64,000 bases of DNA from Paracidovorax valerianellae (GCF_900102625.1 NZ_FMZC01000012.1:62001-126000), one strand, 5' to 3'; counted from the stretch's first letter, positions 52,505-63,200 are shown. Notes: generated by a model from the letters alone, not told the origin. Program-made: numbers and translations.

Positions 52505-52597
52505 GCCATCCGGCAGGCCGATGGCAGCGCTTGCACCGCTGACGGCGGTGCCGGTCCTGCGCTCTGCGCCTGAAGCGACGAATTCGCTAATGGCGCA

Positions 52598-52642
52598 AAA
52601 AGGCCGCATGAGTACCCGTTGGACGGGACGCTGCGGCCTTTT
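52598..52642 (+). terminator. Terminator after the fasciclin gene
   Basis: AAAAGGCCGCA (52598-52608) pairs with TGCGGCCTTTT (52632-52642), with an inner hairpin CCCGT-TGG-ACGGG. It serves the fasciclin gene on + and the ligase gene on the minus strand. Confidence 0.85.
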
Positions 52643-52683
52643 GTCTTTATGCCTCTTCGCTGTCGAGGTCGGCTTGAGGTGTT

Positions 52684-53544
52684 CTAGCGGGCTGCGGGGT
52701 GGAAGTCTTCACGCACCCGCATGAAGCTCGCGAACCTCGGCAGTCCGCCATCGTGGGTGCCGCGGAACCGGTAAGTGACCCAACCGCCCAGGGGTGGCGG
52801 GTGCTGGCGGTCCGCATCGCTGAAACCGGCGCCCAGCCGGAATCGCTGGCCGCTGGGCATCTCGACCAGCAAGGCGCCCATGCGGCCCTGGTGGCGGCCT
52901 TTGCCAGGCACGTAGCCCACCACCTTCGCTTCCGTATCCTCGTGGGTTTTCACCTTGATCAGGTCGTCGCCGCGGCCGGCTTTGTAGAGCGATGCGCCAC
53001 GGTGCAGCATCAACCCCTCGCCGCCGGCCCGCACGGTTCGGTGCAGCAGCGATTGCAACTGGGCATCGGTGTCCACACGCTGCTGCGGCACCGCTTGCAC
53101 CCAGCGCTGGCCGATGCCGGCGACCAAGGTTTGCAACGCAGGCAGGCGCTCGTCGAACGGTCCGCCGTGCGACGGCAGATCGAACACCATGAACTGAATG
53201 TGGCGCCACGCCGCGTCGTCGGGCCGCTGTTGCCGCACCGTGGACTGCGCCTGCGTGAAGCGGCCACGGCCTGCCCAAAGTTCACCGTCCATCGGCGTGG
53301 CTGGCCAGTCTTGCGTGAACCAGGCCGGCGGATTCACCGTTTCGCCGCCGCGCGTGCGCAACCGCGTGCCGTCCCAATAGCCGCGCACCCCGTCGTATTT
53401 TTCGCTCACCCAGTAGTCCGCCAGCGGCAGCCCCGGCTGATACACGCTGGCCAGCAGGAGCGCAGGCGGCGAGGAGGGCTGCGCCCCGACGGCGGTCGCC
53501 GCGCAGCAGCCCAGCAAAGCAATGATCGCAACGCGGCGGAGCAT
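52684..53544 (-). CDS. ATP-dependent DNA ligase with signal peptide (LigE-like)
   Basis: A 286-residue minimal ATP-dependent ligase. The nucleotidyl-lysine motif SEKYDGVR (K49), then MDGELWAGRG, FMVFDLP, GGEGLMLHRG and DLIKVKTHED cover motifs I to V, and a small OB-fold follows; there is no extra DNA-binding domain. An N-terminal hydrophobic signal (about 1-21, ending VGA) predicts export to the periplasm, as in the LigE group linked by others to DNA uptake. ATG 53544 is preferred over TTG 53547. Confidence 0.88.
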   Translation of the reverse strand: MLRRVAIIALLGCCAATAVGAQPSSPPALLLASVYQPGLPLADYWVSEKYDGVRGYWDGTRLRTRGGETVNPPAWFTQDWPATPMDGELWAGRGRFTQAQSTVRQQRPDDAAWRHIQFMVFDLPSHGGPFDERLPALQTLVAGIGQRWVQAVPQQRVDTDAQLQSLLHRTVRAGGEGLMLHRGASLYKAGRGDDLIKVKTHEDTEAKVVGYVPGKGRHQGRMGALLVEMPSGQRFRLGAGFSDADRQHPPPLGGWVTYRFRGTHDGGLPRFASFMRVREDFHPAAR

Positions 53545-53553
53545 CAAACTCGG

Positions 53554-53613
53554 ATTGCTATGTTATTGATAGCAATATACCGTCGTATTTATTGCGCTGG
53601 AGGCCATTTTGAC
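53554..53613 (-). repeat. Dispersed hairpin element, copy C
   Basis: ATTGCTAT (53554-53561) and ATAGCAAT (53569-53576) pair; GCGCTGGAGGCCATTTTGACC follows. It lies between the fabI 3' end and the ligase start. Confidence 0.6.
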
Positions 53614-53620
53614 CAATGCG

Positions 53621-54418
53621 TCAGGAGAGCTCGGTGCTGTCGCGGCTGATGCCGCCGGTCTGGCTGAAGCCGCCGTCCACGTACATGATTTCGGCCGTCA
53701 CGCCGCTGGCAAGGTCCGACAGCAGGAACGCGGCGGCATTGCCCACGTCTTCGATGGTCACGTTGCGGCGCAGGGGCGAGGCGCCGGCGACCACGCCCAG
53801 CAGCTTGCCGAAGTCCTTGATGCCGCTGGCGGCCAGCGTCTTGATGGGGCCGGCGCTGATGCCGTTGGCGCGCATGCCGCGTGGGCCCAGCGATTCGGCG
53901 AGGTAGCGCACGCTGGCTTCCAGGCTGGCCTTGGCGAGGCCCATGGTGTTGTAGTTGGGCACCGTGCGCAGCGCGCCCAGGTAGCTCAGGGTCACCACGG
54001 ACGATTTCTCGTTCAGGAAGGGAAGGGCGGCCTTCGCCATTGCGGGGAAGCTGTAGGCGCTGATGTCGTGGGCGATGCGGAACGATTCGCGCGACAGGCC
54101 TTCCAGGAAGTCGCCGGCGATCGCCTCGCGGGGTGCGAAGCCGATGCTGTGCACGAAGCCGTCGAACTTGGGCCAGGCTTGCGACAGGTCGGCGAACATG
54201 CGTTCGATCTGTTCATCGCTGCCCACGTCGCAATCGAAGATGAGCTTGGAGTCGAACTCCGCCGCGAAGTCGGTGATACGGTCCTTGAAGCGTTCGCCCA
54301 CGTAACTGAAGGCAAGTTCTGCGCCCTGCGCGTGGCAGGCCTTGGCGATGCCGTAGGCGATGGAGCGATTGGACAGCACGCCGGTGATAAGCAGCTTCTT
54401 GCCGGTCAGAAAACCCAT
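53621..54418 (-). CDS. fabI: Enoyl-[acyl-carrier-protein] reductase (NADH) FabI
   Basis: A 265-residue FabI, the last reduction step of the fatty-acid elongation cycle and the triclosan target. The family start [19 protein letters not shown], the active-site segment [18 protein letters not shown] with Tyr and Lys, and the C-terminal VDGGFS are present. Start 54418 is fixed by family homology; the same frame stays open across the opposite gene as a GC artefact. Divergent from the yejA-like gene by 126 bases. Confidence 0.97.
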   Translation of the reverse strand: MGFLTGKKLLITGVLSNRSIAYGIAKACHAQGAELAFSYVGERFKDRITDFAAEFDSKLIFDCDVGSDEQIERMFADLSQAWPKFDGFVHSIGFAPREAIAGDFLEGLSRESFRIAHDISAYSFPAMAKAALPFLNEKSSVVTLSYLGALRTVPNYNTMGLAKASLEASVRYLAESLGPRGMRANGISAGPIKTLAASGIKDFGKLLGVVAGASPLRRNVTIEDVGNAAAFLLSDLASGVTAEIMYVDGGFSQTGGISRDSTELS

Positions 54419-54544
54419 GGTTCTTCTCCTGTGAATGCGGGGGATTTGGTGGCTTTGACGGCGGCGCGTGTGCCGCCGACGGACCCATCGGGGCATGTGA
54501 CAACGAACCGCCGGGGCGCCGCCAGCGTAGTGCAGAATTGTCGC

Positions 54545-56377
54545 ATGCGTCTTTGGCCGATCTTGTTGCTGTGGGGGAGTGCGATGCCCGTCTGGGCCGG
54601 GCACGCCTATGCACTCTGGGGCGAGCCCCGCATGCCTGCGGGCTTCGACCACTTCGCTTATGTGAATCCCGATGCCCCCAAAGGCGGAGAGCTGCGATTG
54701 GTGAGCAACCTTCGCGTGTCCACCTTTGATAAATACAACCCGTTCACCATCAAAGGCAACGCGCCGGCCTACCTGTCGGACCTGATGTTCGACACCTTGC
54801 TCACCGGCTCCCTCGACGAGACCGCCACGGGCTATGGGTTGCTGGCGCAGGACGTCGAAGTGGCGCCCGACGGGCTTTCCGCCGTTTTCAAGCTTCGGCC
54901 CGAGGCGCGCTTTCACAATGGCAAGCCCGTGCTGGCGCAGGACGTGAAGTTCAGCTACGACACGCTGATGGGCCCCTACACCTCGCCGGCCTACAAGACT
55001 GCGCTGTTCGACGTGGCGGGCATCGATGTGCTGGACGACCGCACCGTGCGCTACCGCTTCAAGCACCCCAACCGGGAGTTGCCGCTGACGGTGGGCGGGC
55101 TGCCGGTGTTCAGCCGCGATTGGGGCGTCGAAAACGGCAAGGCGAAGCGCTTCGACCAGGTGGTGATGGACATCCCGATCGGCAGCGGCCCTTACAAGAT
55201 CGGCCCGGTGCGATTCGGCAAGGACATCACCTACGTGCGCGACCCCGGCTACTGGGCGCGCGATCTCAACGTGCGCAAGGGCACCGCGAATTTCGACCGC
55301 ATTCTCGTCAAGATCTACCGCGACAACACGGCGCGGCTGGAGGCCCTGAAGGCCGGTGAGTTCGACCTGATGCGATTTTTCAGCGCGGGCGACTGGGCGC
55401 GCCGCGTCACGGGCCGCAAGTTCGACAGCGGCGAACTGGTCAAGGGCGACTTCGCGCACAAGCAGCCCTCCGGCTTTCAGAGCTACGTGCTCAACACGCG
55501 CCGACCGCTGCTGCAGGACGCCCGCGTGCGGGAAGCGCTGGGGCTGGCCTACGACTTCGAGTGGATGAGCCGCCAACTGTTCTACGGGGCGTATCAGCGC
55601 ATCAACGGACTGTTCGGCAACACCCTGTGCGAGACCCGTGGAACGCCCACGCCCGAAGAACTCGCGCTGATGGAGCCCTGGCGCCAAAGCATTCCAGCCA
55701 GTGCCTTCGGCCCCATGACGACCCCGCCGCGCACCGATGGCGGCACGACCCTGCGCGACAACCTGCGCCGCGCCCAGGCACTGCTGAAAGAGGCGGGGTG
55801 GGAGGTGAAGGATGGCGCGCTGCGCAATGCGCAGGGCCAGGCCATGGTGCTGGAGTACCTGGACAGTAGCGAAGGCGGCGTGCGGTCGCTGTCGTCGTGG
55901 ATCCGCAACCTGCAAAAGCTCGGCATCACGCTGAACTTCCGGGCCGTGGACTTCGCGCTTTATCAGCAGCGTCTGAGTAAATTCGACTTCGATATCACCA
56001 CCATCGCCTACCAGGGCAGCAACAACCCGGGTCAGGAATTGGCCGACATGTTCGGCTCCCAGGCGGCCGACACGGAAGACTCTGGCAATTTCCCGGGCGT
56101 GAAGAACAAGGCCGTGGACGCGATGATCCGGGGCATCGTTTCGGCCAAGTCCCTGGACCAGCTCTTGCCCGCCTGCCACGCGCTGGAACGCGTCATCGCG
56201 CACGAGCATTACCTGATTCCCCAATACACGGCACCCTCGCACCGCATGGTCTACAACGCCTGGCGCCTGGAGCGGCCGGCCACCCTGCCGCCGTATTCCA
56301 CCGGCGAGGCCTGGGCCATCGACACGTGGTGGGCCCGCACGCCGCCCCAGACCGCGCCGGGCCCAGCGCCGCGCTGA
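54545..56377 (+). CDS. yejA: Peptide ABC transporter substrate-binding protein (YejA-like)
   Basis: A 610-residue periplasmic binding protein of the SBP_bac_5 family with an N-terminal signal (about 1-18, ending PVWA). Conserved parts are [19 protein letters not shown] and [11 protein letters not shown]. The yejABEF system imports peptides and in E. coli also microcin C. First gene of a four-gene operon with permeases and ATPase directly downstream. Confidence 0.92.
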   Translation: MRLWPILLLWGSAMPVWAGHAYALWGEPRMPAGFDHFAYVNPDAPKGGELRLVSNLRVSTFDKYNPFTIKGNAPAYLSDLMFDTLLTGSLDETATGYGLLAQDVEVAPDGLSAVFKLRPEARFHNGKPVLAQDVKFSYDTLMGPYTSPAYKTALFDVAGIDVLDDRTVRYRFKHPNRELPLTVGGLPVFSRDWGVENGKAKRFDQVVMDIPIGSGPYKIGPVRFGKDITYVRDPGYWARDLNVRKGTANFDRILVKIYRDNTARLEALKAGEFDLMRFFSAGDWARRVTGRKFDSGELVKGDFAHKQPSGFQSYVLNTRRPLLQDARVREALGLAYDFEWMSRQLFYGAYQRINGLFGNTLCETRGTPTPEELALMEPWRQSIPASAFGPMTTPPRTDGGTTLRDNLRRAQALLKEAGWEVKDGALRNAQGQAMVLEYLDSSEGGVRSLSSWIRNLQKLGITLNFRAVDFALYQQRLSKFDFDITTIAYQGSNNPGQELADMFGSQAADTEDSGNFPGVKNKAVDAMIRGIVSAKSLDQLLPACHALERVIAHEHYLIPQYTAPSHRMVYNAWRLERPATLPPYSTGEAWAIDTWWARTPPQTAPGPAPR

Positions 56378-56441
56378 TTCGCCCCGCACATTCCCCGGCA
56401 CCCCACAGTCCGCCTCAACTTTTCCACACCACACCGCTGCC

Positions 56442-57479
56442 ATGTTCGCCTACATCCTCAAGCGCGTGCTGCTCATGTTGCCGACCCTTCTGGGCGTGCT
56501 GCTGCTGACGTTCGTGGTGATCCAGTTCGTGCCGGGCGGCCCGGTGGAGCAGTACCTGGCCGAATCCAAGGCAGGGCTTGCGCGCGGTGGCGGCGGAGCG
56601 GAAGGTGGCGGCTTGGGCTACCGGGGCGCGCAGGGCGTGGACCCGAAACGCCTGGAGCAGATCAAGGCGCTGTATGGGTTCGACAAGCCGGCGCATGAAC
56701 GCTTCTGGCAGATGCTGGGCCAGTTCGCGCGCTTCGACCTGGGCCGCAGCTTCTTTCAGAACAAGGACGTGTGGCAACTGGTGAAAGAGAAGCTGCCGGT
56801 GTCCATCAGCCTGGGGTTGTGGACGTTCTTCATCAGCTATCTGGTGGCTGTGCCGCTCGGGGTGGCCAAGGCGGTGCGCGCGGGCTCGCGTTTCGACTTC
56901 ATCACCACGCTCATCGTGCTGGTGGGCTACGCGATTCCGGGCTTCGTGCTGGGGGTGGCGCTGCTGGTGATCTTCGGCGGGCAGTTGCAATGGTTTCCGC
57001 TGCGCGGCCTGACCTCGGCGAACTGGGATGAGATGTCGTGGGGCGCGCGCATCGTGGACTACCTTTGGCACATCACGCTGCCCGTCACCGCAATGGTGCT
57101 GGGCAGCTTCGCGGTGACCGCCATGCTGACCAAGAACGCCTTTCTCGAAGAGATCCGCAAGCAATACGTGCTCACGGCCCGGGCCAAAGGGCTGTCCGAG
57201 CGGCAGGTGCTGTGGAAGCACGTCTTTCGCAACGCGCTCATCCCGATCATCACCGGCTTTCCGGCCGCGTTCATCGGGGCTTTCTTCGCCGGGTCGCTGT
57301 TGATCGAGACGCTGTTCTCGCTCGACGGCCTGGGCCTGCTGAGCTATGAAAGCGTGATCCGCCGCGACTATCCCGTGGTGCTGGGCACGCTGTACCTTTT
57401 CACGCTGATCGGGCTGGTGACCAAGCTGGTGAGCGATCTTTGCTACGTATGGGTGGATCCGCGTGTCAAGTTCGACTAA
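56442..57479 (+). CDS. yejB: Peptide ABC transporter permease YejB-like
   Basis: A 345-residue inner-membrane permease with six helices and a C-terminal EAA-like loop ([23 protein letters not shown]). The first helix, [33 protein letters not shown], is the typical DppB/YejB start. It forms the channel with YejE. It overlaps the next gene by 17 bases. Confidence 0.94.
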   Translation: MFAYILKRVLLMLPTLLGVLLLTFVVIQFVPGGPVEQYLAESKAGLARGGGGAEGGGLGYRGAQGVDPKRLEQIKALYGFDKPAHERFWQMLGQFARFDLGRSFFQNKDVWQLVKEKLPVSISLGLWTFFISYLVAVPLGVAKAVRAGSRFDFITTLIVLVGYAIPGFVLGVALLVIFGGQLQWFPLRGLTSANWDEMSWGARIVDYLWHITLPVTAMVLGSFAVTAMLTKNAFLEEIRKQYVLTARAKGLSERQVLWKHVFRNALIPIITGFPAAFIGAFFAGSLLIETLFSLDGLGLLSYESVIRRDYPVVLGTLYLFTLIGLVTKLVSDLCYVWVDPRVKFD

Positions 57480-58578
57480 TCCCTCCGCGCAAACAACCAT
57501 GGCACCGGAGGGGCTCGCCCCGTCCGGCAACGCCCGCAATGCGGCTGCGCCTTCGCTCTCGCCGGGGCGCAGGGCATGGCGGCGTTTCAAGCGCAACCGG
57601 CTCGGCTACTGGAGCCTGATCCTGTTCAGCATGCTGGTGGCCTTGAGCCTGATGGCCGAGCTGATCAGCAACGACCGCCCACTCATCGTTCACTACGAAG
57701 GGCAGACCTATCTGCCCATGCTGCACGACTATTCCGAAAAGACTTTCGGCGGCGACTTCGACACGCCGACCGACTATCTCGACCCTTTCATCCGCGAGCG
57801 ATTGGGGCAGGGCAGCAACTGGGCGCTCTACACGCTGAACCCGTACGGCCCGGACACGCTGAACTATTTCGCGAAGTCGCCCAACCCGTCCGGCCCCACG
57901 GCCCAGAACTGGCTGGGCACGGACGACCGGGGGCGCGATCTGCTCGCGCAGCTGATCTACGGCTTCCGCGTGAGCGTGCTGTTCGGCATCGCGCTCACCG
58001 TGGTGGGCGTGCTGCTGGGGGTCGTCACGGGTGCCATCCAGGGCTTTTTCGGCGGCAAGACCGATCTGGCATTCCAGCGGTTCATCGAAATCTGGGGATC
58101 GATGCCCGAGCTGTACCTGCTCATCATCTTCAGCGCGGTGTTCGCGCCCAGCGTCGGCTTGCTGCTGGTACTGCTTTCGCTCTTCGGCTGGATGGGCCTG
58201 TCGGACTATGTGCGGGCCGAATTCCTGCGCAATCGGCAATTGGATTACGTGAAGGCCGCCCGCGCGCTGGGTGTGCCCAACGGGCAGATCATCTGGCGCC
58301 ACATCCTGCCCAACAGCATGACGCCGGTGGTGACGTTCCTGCCGTTTCGCATGAGCGCGGCCATCCTGGCGCTCGCCTCGCTCGACTTCCTGGGGCTGGG
58401 CGTGCCGCCCGGCACTCCGTCGCTGGGCGAGTTGCTCAACCAGGGCAAGAACAACATCGACGCCTGGTGGATTTCACTGTTCACCTTCGCGGCGCTGGTG
58501 GTCACGCTGCTGCTGCTCACCTTCATGGGCGATGCCCTGCGCGATGCGCTCGATCCCCGCAAAGCAGACCATTCATGA
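57463..58578 (+). CDS. yejE: Peptide ABC transporter permease YejE-like
   Basis: A 371-residue permease with the DppC-like layout: one N-terminal helix (GYWSLILFSMLVALSLMAELIS), a periplasmic loop that is long as in YejE, then the five-helix core with EAA motif ARALGVPNGQIIWRHILPN. The GTG at 57463, overlapping yejB, is taken as start; ATG 57499 is possible and would drop twelve residues. Confidence 0.92.
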   Translation: MSSSTNPSAQTTMAPEGLAPSGNARNAAAPSLSPGRRAWRRFKRNRLGYWSLILFSMLVALSLMAELISNDRPLIVHYEGQTYLPMLHDYSEKTFGGDFDTPTDYLDPFIRERLGQGSNWALYTLNPYGPDTLNYFAKSPNPSGPTAQNWLGTDDRGRDLLAQLIYGFRVSVLFGIALTVVGVLLGVVTGAIQGFFGGKTDLAFQRFIEIWGSMPELYLLIIFSAVFAPSVGLLLVLLSLFGWMGLSDYVRAEFLRNRQLDYVKAARALGVPNGQIIWRHILPNSMTPVVTFLPFRMSAAILALASLDFLGLGVPPGTPSLGELLNQGKNNIDAWWISLFTFAALVVTLLLLTFMGDALRDALDPRKADHS

Positions 58579-60287
58579 GCGAAGAACGCATGCACACTGC
58601 CACGCCGCAAGCCCCGGTGGCGTCCTCTTTGGCGGGCGGCCGAGCGCCTTCCGCGGCTGCCACTGCTGCGGGAGTACCGCTGCTGCAGGTGCAGGACCTG
58701 CACGTCCGCTTCGGCGACAAGGAGGTGGTGAGCGGCGTCAGCTTCGACATCGCGGCGGGCGAGAAGCTGGCGTTGGTGGGCGAGTCGGGCTCCGGCAAGA
58801 CCATCACCGCGCTGTCGATCCTGCGGCTGGCGGGCGATGCCACCATCACCGGCCGAGCCCTGATGGCCGGGCACGATCTGCTCGCGCTGTCCGAGCGCGA
58901 GATGCGCGGCGTGCGCGGCGGCGACATCGCCATGGTGTTCCAGGAGCCCATGACCGCCCTCAACCCGCTCATGTCGGTGGGCGATCAGGTGGCCGAGGTG
59001 CTTCAACTCAAACAGGCCCTCTCGCGCGCGCAGGCCGGGCAGGCGGCCATCGAACTGCTGGCCAGCACCGGCATTCCAGAACCGGCCCGGCGTGCGGGCG
59101 CGTTTCCCCATCAGCTTTCGGGCGGGCAGCGCCAGCGCGCGATGATCGCCATGGCGCTCGCCAGCCGGCCGCGCTTGCTGCTGGCCGACGAGCCGACCAC
59201 GGCGCTGGATGTCACGCTGCGTGGCCAGATCCTCGATCTGCTGTCCGACCTGCAGCGGCAGACGGGCATGGCCGTGCTGCTCATCACCCATGACTTGAAT
59301 CTGGTGCGCCGGTTCGCCGACCGTGTGGCCGTGATGGAGCATGGCGTGCTGGTGGAGCACGGTGCTGTGGCCGACGTGTTCCGCGCGCCGCAGCACCGCT
59401 ACACGCAGCGGCTGATCGGCAGCGTTCCGCGCCGCGATGTGGTGGAGGCAGCGCCCCCGGCCGATGCGGTGCCGGCGGCGCAGGCGCAGGCACTGCGTGT
59501 GGCCTACGCCACGCCACTGCCCGGCGTGCGCGGCTGGTTCAAGCGCGGCGAGTTCGTGGCCGTCAAGGGTGCTGACTTTTCCGTTGCCCATGCGCGCACC
59601 CTGGGTGTCGTCGGCGAATCGGGCTCGGGCAAATCCACGCTGGCGCAGGCGCTGCTGGGCCTGCTCCCCTACCAAGGCACCTTGAAGATAGCGGGGCAGG
59701 GCTGGCAGCAGCCGGCCACGCGCAACAGCCCAGCCAATCAGGCGCTGCGGCGTGAAGTGCAGGTGGTGTTCCAGGACCCGTTTTCGTCGCTGTCACCGCG
59801 CCTGACCGTGGAAGAGATCGTGGGCGAAGGGCTGCTCGTGCACGAACCCGGCCTGTCGCCTGCCGAGCGCCGCACGCGCGTGCAGTCGGCATTGCACGAT
59901 GTGGGCTTGGCGGAAACGCAGTTCCCGGGCCTGCTCGCGCGCTACCCGCACGAGTTTTCCGGCGGGCAGCGCCAGCGGCTGGCCATTGCCCGCGCCTTGA
60001 TCCTGAGCCCCCGCCTGCTTGTGCTGGACGAGCCCACCAGCGCGCTCGACGTCACCATCCAGCAGCAAGTGCTGACGCTGCTGCAGCGGCTGCAGAAAGA
60101 GCGCTCGCTGAGCTACCTGCTCATCACGCACGACGTGGCGGTGATCCGGGCGATGGCGCACGACGTGATCGTGATGAAGGACGGCGAGGTGCTGGAAACC
60201 GGCCCGGTGCATGCGGTGCTGGATGCGCCGCGGCACCCCTACACCCAGCGGCTGGTTTCCGCGGCCGGGTTGGATGGCCTGGGCTGA
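58575..60287 (+). CDS. yejF: Peptide ABC transporter double ATPase YejF-like
   Basis: A 570-residue protein with two fused ABC domains. The first has Walker A GESGSGKT and signature LSGGQRQR, the second Walker A GESGSGKS and signature FSGGQRQR. Each has its Walker B (LLLADEPTTALD; LLVLDEPTSALD). It drives import through YejBE. Its ATG overlaps the yejE stop as ATGA, showing translational coupling. The first 30 residues are an Ala-rich extension. Confidence 0.94.
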   Translation: MSEERMHTATPQAPVASSLAGGRAPSAAATAAGVPLLQVQDLHVRFGDKEVVSGVSFDIAAGEKLALVGESGSGKTITALSILRLAGDATITGRALMAGHDLLALSEREMRGVRGGDIAMVFQEPMTALNPLMSVGDQVAEVLQLKQALSRAQAGQAAIELLASTGIPEPARRAGAFPHQLSGGQRQRAMIAMALASRPRLLLADEPTTALDVTLRGQILDLLSDLQRQTGMAVLLITHDLNLVRRFADRVAVMEHGVLVEHGAVADVFRAPQHRYTQRLIGSVPRRDVVEAAPPADAVPAAQAQALRVAYATPLPGVRGWFKRGEFVAVKGADFSVAHARTLGVVGESGSGKSTLAQALLGLLPYQGTLKIAGQGWQQPATRNSPANQALRREVQVVFQDPFSSLSPRLTVEEIVGEGLLVHEPGLSPAERRTRVQSALHDVGLAETQFPGLLARYPHEFSGGQRQRLAIARALILSPRLLVLDEPTSALDVTIQQQVLTLLQRLQKERSLSYLLITHDVAVIRAMAHDVIVMKDGEVLETGPVHAVLDAPRHPYTQRLVSAAGLDGLG

Positions 60288-60327
60288 TCCAAAGCCTTTT
60301 TGCCTGCTGCCGCCGTGTTTATTGCCT

Positions 60328-60356
60328 CTTTTGCTATTAATTTAATAGCAAATTGA
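60328..60356. repeat. Dispersed hairpin element, copy F
   Basis: TTTGCTATTAA (60330-60340) and TTAATAGCAAA (60342-60352) are perfect eleven-base arms around a single T. The GCGCTGGAGGCC tail seen in other copies is missing. It lies between the convergent yejF and FlxA-like genes. Confidence 0.6.
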
Positions 60357-60424
60357 CGTGATGATGCCGCGGTGCGGATGACCAGGGCGCCCTTGGTGCT
60401 GGTCGTTGCAAGGGTCTGTGAATG

Positions 60425-60799
60425 TCAGGCGTAAGTATCGACCTGCGTGCCCAGGTTGGGCGGGGAGGGGGGCGTTTTCTTCTCGGCCGTTTGCATCTGC
60501 TGCATGGCCTTCTCCATCGCCTTTTGCTGCTGCTCTTGCTGCTGTGCCTGCTGAATGGCTTGAATCTGCTGCTGCACCAGTTGAATCTGGTTTTGCAGCG
60601 CCTGCATTCTCTGCTGCTTGGCTTTGGCTTCGGTCTGATTCGCTGACTGGCCGGCTTCTGCAGATGCCTGCTTCAGATCGGCCGTCAGGTCCTTGAGCTG
60701 CTTTTGCAGCGCCGCGATGTCGCTGTTCGATGTGCCCGAAGAACGGCTGGCCGAGATGTTGGAAGAGGTGCCGGAGGCAGAGGCGATGGAAAGAGACAT
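60425..60799 (-). CDS. FlxA-like coiled-coil protein
   Basis: A 124-residue, Gln-rich protein: a Ser/Thr-rich N-terminus (MSLSIASASGTSSNIS), a long coiled coil (about 24-105, with IAALQKQLKDLTADLKQA and a Gln-rich IQAIQQAQQQEQQQKAMEK stretch) and a Pro-rich end. The pattern matches the FlxA-like family, whose function is not established though flxA of E. coli is flagella-regulated. Start 60799 is where the family-like sequence begins. Confidence 0.75.
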   Translation of the reverse strand: MSLSIASASGTSSNISASRSSGTSNSDIAALQKQLKDLTADLKQASAEAGQSANQTEAKAKQQRMQALQNQIQLVQQQIQAIQQAQQQEQQQKAMEKAMQQMQTAEKKTPPSPPNLGTQVDTYA

Positions 60800-60902
60800 A
60801 TGGGTGGTATCGGCGAGGATTTGCGATAACTGAAGGGCACGCCGGGCTTTTATTTTTGCGGAAGGCGGCGAGCGGTATGAATCGGCTGTTGGCCCGTCGC
60901 GG

Positions 60903-63200
60903 CTATTCGGTGGCTGCTGTGGCGGCTGGCCCGGCAACGTCTGCCGCATGGGGTGCCGAGACGATGCTGGGTTCCTGGTCCGCGCCCTCGAACAGGCGGA
61001 AATGCCCGCGTCCTGCCCGCTTGGCGGCATACATCGCCATGTCGGCGCTGCGGGCCAATTCTTCGAAGCTGCGGCCATGTTGCGGGAACAGGGCGATACC
61101 GCCGCTCAGGTGAATGCGCCGGGCGTTGCCTTGCAGATCGAAGGGCGGCTCGCAGGCCGCCATGATCTTGTGCGACACCAGGCAAGCCTGCTCGGCGTTG
61201 TCCAGGCTGGGCAGGAGAACGACGAATTCGTCGCCGCCCTGACGGCACACGGTGTCCGAATGCCGGACTGCGCCTTTGAAGCGGCGTGCGACCTGTACCA
61301 GCAGCACATCGCCCGCATCGTGCCCGAGCGTGTCGTTGACCTGCTTGAAACCGTCCAGGTCGATGTACATCAGCGCCAGGCTTCGGTTGTCGCGTATCGC
61401 ATGCGCAATGGCCTGCTGCGCGCGATCCTGCAGCAGCACGCGATTGGGCAGGTCGGTCAGCACGTCGTATTGGGCCAGATGCGCCATGCGGCGCGACATT
61501 TCCATGGCTTCCGTCACGTCGCGCAGCACCATCACGGTCCCAGTGACGTGGCCGTGGCGGTCCATGATCGGGCTCACCGATTTTTCGATGTCGATGCGCC
61601 TCCCGTCCCGGCACTGCAGCACGAAACCCCGCTCGGACGGCTGGGGCGTGCCTTGCGCCAGCGCCTTGCGCGTAGGGCTCACGCTGCCTTCGTTGCCTGG
61701 CTGCAGCAGCGGAACGACATCGTCGATGTCCGACCCCGCAGCGTGAAAGGCCTGCCACCCGGTCATCTTTTCGGCGACCGGGTTGATGTAGGTGACTTGG
61801 CCCTCGGCGTCGGTGCAGATGACCGCATCGCCGATGGACTGCAGGGTCAGCCGGATCAGCTCTTTCTCTTCGAACAGCAAGTCTTCCATGCGCTTGCGGT
61901 CGGTCAGGTCGTCGATCTGCACGAAGATGCCCTGCACCTCGTCGCCCTCCTTGTCGGGGATGTACGAGACGAGCGTGTGGCGCACCTCGCCGGAGGGCAG
62001 CGGCACCGTGCGTTCGAACACCTGCTTGTGCCCTTTCAGGGCCTGCTGGATATGGGTCAGCGCGTGGTTGTAGGTGTTCTGGTCCAGCACCTCCAGCAGC
62101 TTCACGTCGGGCATGCGCTCCGGTGAAACGCCCAGCCAGTCCATGTAGGCCTGGTTGGCAAATCGGTTGCGCTGGTCCTTGTCCCAATAGCTCACCAGCG
62201 ACGGCAGGTTGTCCAGGATCGTGCGCATGTCGTGCTCGGCCTGCTTCAATTGGGCGGCGATGGCCTGGCGGCGCTGCAACTCTCTAGCGAACAGGGCGGA
62301 CAGACCCAGGCAGGCCGCCATCAGCAGCACGGCGAACGCGCCGAGCACCTTGGCGCTGGCGCGCCATTTGGCGAGGATGTTGTCGGCGGACTGGCCCACG
62401 CTCACCACCAGGGGATAGCCGCCGATGCGGCGGAACGTGTGCAGCCGTTCGGTTCCATCCTTGGCATCCTGCGCCGTGAAGCTGCCGCTGTCGGAGGCTT
62501 GCAGCCGGGCGAGCAGGCTGGCGTCGTCCATCGGCTGGCCGACGTCCTTCTCTTCATAGGGAAACCGCGCCACCGCAATACCGTCGCGGGTGCTCCAAAG
62601 ATCCACGCGGCTCATCGGCCCGACGTCGATCGAGGCGAACAGTTCCTTGAAGTAGCTGATCCGGACGGTGCCCACCACCACGCCGCCGAAGCTGCCATCG
62701 GGCCGGTAATAGGCGCGGCTGATGGGCAGGCTGTACATGCCCGTCACGCGGCCCTGGATCGGCTTGCCGACGTAAACGCCCTCGCGTTCGACGTCCTTGT
62801 GGACCTGGAAATACTCCCGGTCTGCCAGATTGAGCGTGATCGGCTCCAGGCTGGTGGAGCGCATCAGCACGTCGCCTTTGTCGTCCAGCACCGCCACCGC
62901 GCCCAGGCCCGGGGTGTGCAGCGAATGGTCGAACAGGAAGGTGTTGCGCATCTCCGGGCCCAGACTCGGCAGGCCCGGGTCGGACAGGCTCTTGGCCACC
63001 CCGATCAATGAATAGTCGAAGCCATCCAAAGTGCGCTTGATGTTCTGCTCCACCGTGCGCGCCAGGCTGGCGTTGGTTTGCAACGCATAAGACCAAGCGT
63101 CGTCCCGGATCGTGAGGATCGCCCGGGCGAACAGCGCACCGATGCCTGCCGAGAGCACGAGGGCCAGCAGGACGAGGCGGCGAGGCGAAATCTGGGGCAT
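60903..63200 (-). CDS. Membrane diguanylate cyclase with Cache, PAS and GGDEF domains
   Basis: A 765-residue signalling protein. One helix at about 8-30, a periplasmic double-Cache-like sensor (about 35-275), a second helix (about 288-310), two PAS domains (about 325-440 and 445-570), and a GGDEF domain (about 575-735). The active site GGDEF is intact, and RHSD five residues upstream is a complete RxxD inhibitory site, so it likely makes cyclic di-GMP with product feedback. No EAL domain. Ligand unknown. Confidence 0.92.
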   Translation of the reverse strand: MPQISPRRLVLLALVLSAGIGALFARAILTIRDDAWSYALQTNASLARTVEQNIKRTLDGFDYSLIGVAKSLSDPGLPSLGPEMRNTFLFDHSLHTPGLGAVAVLDDKGDVLMRSTSLEPITLNLADREYFQVHKDVEREGVYVGKPIQGRVTGMYSLPISRAYYRPDGSFGGVVVGTVRISYFKELFASIDVGPMSRVDLWSTRDGIAVARFPYEEKDVGQPMDDASLLARLQASDSGSFTAQDAKDGTERLHTFRRIGGYPLVVSVGQSADNILAKWRASAKVLGAFAVLLMAACLGLSALFARELQRRQAIAAQLKQAEHDMRTILDNLPSLVSYWDKDQRNRFANQAYMDWLGVSPERMPDVKLLEVLDQNTYNHALTHIQQALKGHKQVFERTVPLPSGEVRHTLVSYIPDKEGDEVQGIFVQIDDLTDRKRMEDLLFEEKELIRLTLQSIGDAVICTDAEGQVTYINPVAEKMTGWQAFHAAGSDIDDVVPLLQPGNEGSVSPTRKALAQGTPQPSERGFVLQCRDGRRIDIEKSVSPIMDRHGHVTGTVMVLRDVTEAMEMSRRMAHLAQYDVLTDLPNRVLLQDRAQQAIAHAIRDNRSLALMYIDLDGFKQVNDTLGHDAGDVLLVQVARRFKGAVRHSDTVCRQGGDEFVVLLPSLDNAEQACLVSHKIMAACEPPFDLQGNARRIHLSGGIALFPQHGRSFEELARSADMAMYAAKRAGRGHFRLFEGADQEPSIVSAPHAADVAGPAATAATE

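Noticed and set aside
49241-52609. An 1122-codon minus-strand frame opposite the decarboxylase and fasciclin genes
   Set aside because: Same GC artefact; both + strand genes have recognised domains and ribosome sites.
53621-56443. A 940-codon open frame on the minus strand running through fabI and across the yejA-like gene
   Set aside because: Only the first part (53621-54418) is FabI. The rest is antisense to a clear binding-protein gene and is open because of high GC and few stop codons.
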